Shown here: positions 63,536-64,000 of the stretch, one piece after another
How the letters are laid out: each line of letters begins with the position of its first letter
Numbering within the stretch: position 1 is the first letter of the stretch
Source of the DNA: VRUE01 sp963697695
Lineage (GTDB): Bacteria; Actinomycetota; Thermoleophilia; Solirubrobacterales; 70-9
DNA length: 64,000 nt
Assembly (NCBI GenBank): GCA_963697695.1
Contig: OY969094.1
Coordinates: 868,001 to 932,000, forward strand
Reading direction: 5' to 3'
Program-made: the position numbers and the translations under genes
Notes under the pieces: generated by a model
What the model saw: the letters and a program-made list of their open reading frames with translations, nothing else
The model's database searches: none
What the model was told of the DNA's origin: nothing

Positions 63536-64000
63536 CTAGATCAGCTTCCTCTCGTCGAGCCAGGCGACGATCTTTTCGACCGTCTCGTTGGTGTCCTCGT
63601 CCTCGATGATCTCGCCGGCCTGCTTGGCGGGAGGCGGGTTCAGCTCGAGGACCGCCGTCTTGGAACCGCTCTCGCCGACCATGCTGCCGTCGATGCCGAC
63701 GTCGCCGGTCGCCTTGGCGTCGAGGGGCTTCTTCTTCGCCCCCATGATCGCCTTCAGGCTGGGGTAGCGCGGCTCGTTGATCGCGTCGCCGACGCTGATC
63801 ACGGCAGGCAGCTCGATCTCGACCGTGTCGTAGCCGTACTCGGCCTGGCGCTCGCAGCGCAGCTTGCCGTCGGTGACGTCGATCTTGATCACCTGCGTCA
63901 GCGAAGGCATCTGCAGGTGGTCGGCGACGACGGCACCGATCGTGTAGCACTCGCCGTCATCGGACTGCTGGCCGAGCAGGACCAGGTCAGGGCTCTCGGA
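63536..64000 (-). CDS. etfB: Electron-transfer flavoprotein beta subunit (5' end beyond window)
   Basis: The frame is open to the right edge, giving the last 154 residues. The AMP/FAD-side segment LLGQQSDDGECYTIGAVVADHLQMPSLTQV, followed by ELPAVISVGDAINEPRYPSLKAIMGAKKKPL, is typical of EtfB. An internal Met at the QMPSL position is not the start. It is the first gene of the etfB-etfA-ETF-QO module, which lacks its own 5' region here. Confidence 0.94.
   Translation of the reverse strand, partial: SESPDLVLLGQQSDDGECYTIGAVVADHLQMPSLTQVIKIDVTDGKLRCERQAEYGYDTVEIELPAVISVGDAINEPRYPSLKAIMGAKKKPLDAKATGDVGIDGSMVGESGSKTAVLELNPPPAKQAGEIIEDEDTNETVEKIVAWLDERKLI

Overview
This window is high-GC chromosomal DNA from an actinobacterium. 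The best guess is class Thermoleophilia, around Solirubrobacterales (inference). The reasons are the large exported hypothetical proteins at the left end, frequent GTG/TTG starts, and gene orders known from Actinobacteria: wecA next to the ATP synthase operon, rpmE / prfA / prmC / sua5 nearby, and comF-hpf-secA-prfB. Most genes are on the minus strand, packed with ATGA, GTGA or TTGA stop/start overlaps. No tRNA, rRNA, CRISPR array or prophage was seen.

Layout. 1-6.1 kb: three translationally coupled genes for exported beta-rich proteins behind a good sigma70-like promoter. 6.1-11.0 kb: transketolase, nadA, a Fpg/Nei glycosylase with a degenerate zinc finger, nadC. 10.9-14.2 kb: a sigma factor coupled to an alkyltransferase, two hydrolases and a secreted acidic protein. 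14.4-21.1 kb: the secretion/translation block prfB (with a programmed +1 frameshift), a SnoaL-like gene, secA, hpf and comF, with an apparently intact IS481-type element between hpf and secA. 21.2-28.2 kb: sugar-nucleotide and wall genes (two nucleotidyltransferases, PGI/PMI, UDP-sugar dehydrogenase, LCP ligase) and an M20 peptidase. 28.4-35.6 kb: complete ATP synthase operon. 35.7-42.3 kb: wecA, asnB, a methyltransferase/HxlR pair, a sugar transferase and a DUF354 protein.

42.4-51.9 kb: glyA, a lysyl-oxidase-like protein, a YrbE/MlaE permease pair with a GntR regulator, then sua5, prmC, prfA, DUF1385 and rpmE. 52-55 kb: a membrane diguanylate cyclase and a divergent TetR/hydrolase pair with operator and promoter visible. 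55.2-60.3 kb: a coupled glycan or glycolipid cluster made of a DMT transporter, a DegT aminotransferase, a three-part epimerase-glycosyltransferase-membrane-anchor fusion and a polysaccharide deacetylase. 60.3-64 kb: two tiny membrane proteins and the electron-transfer flavoprotein module (etfB, etfA, ETF-QO).

The most noteworthy observations are: the fusion-protein cluster; a sugar transferase frame with no usual start codon that continues in +1 frame through the UGA of its upstream neighbour; long perfect inverted repeats that begin at or within stop codons (secA, comF, atpC, the DMT transporter); a 32-bp perfect palindrome inside the transposase gene; and missing metal-ligand residues in the Fpg-like glycosylase and in ETF-QO.
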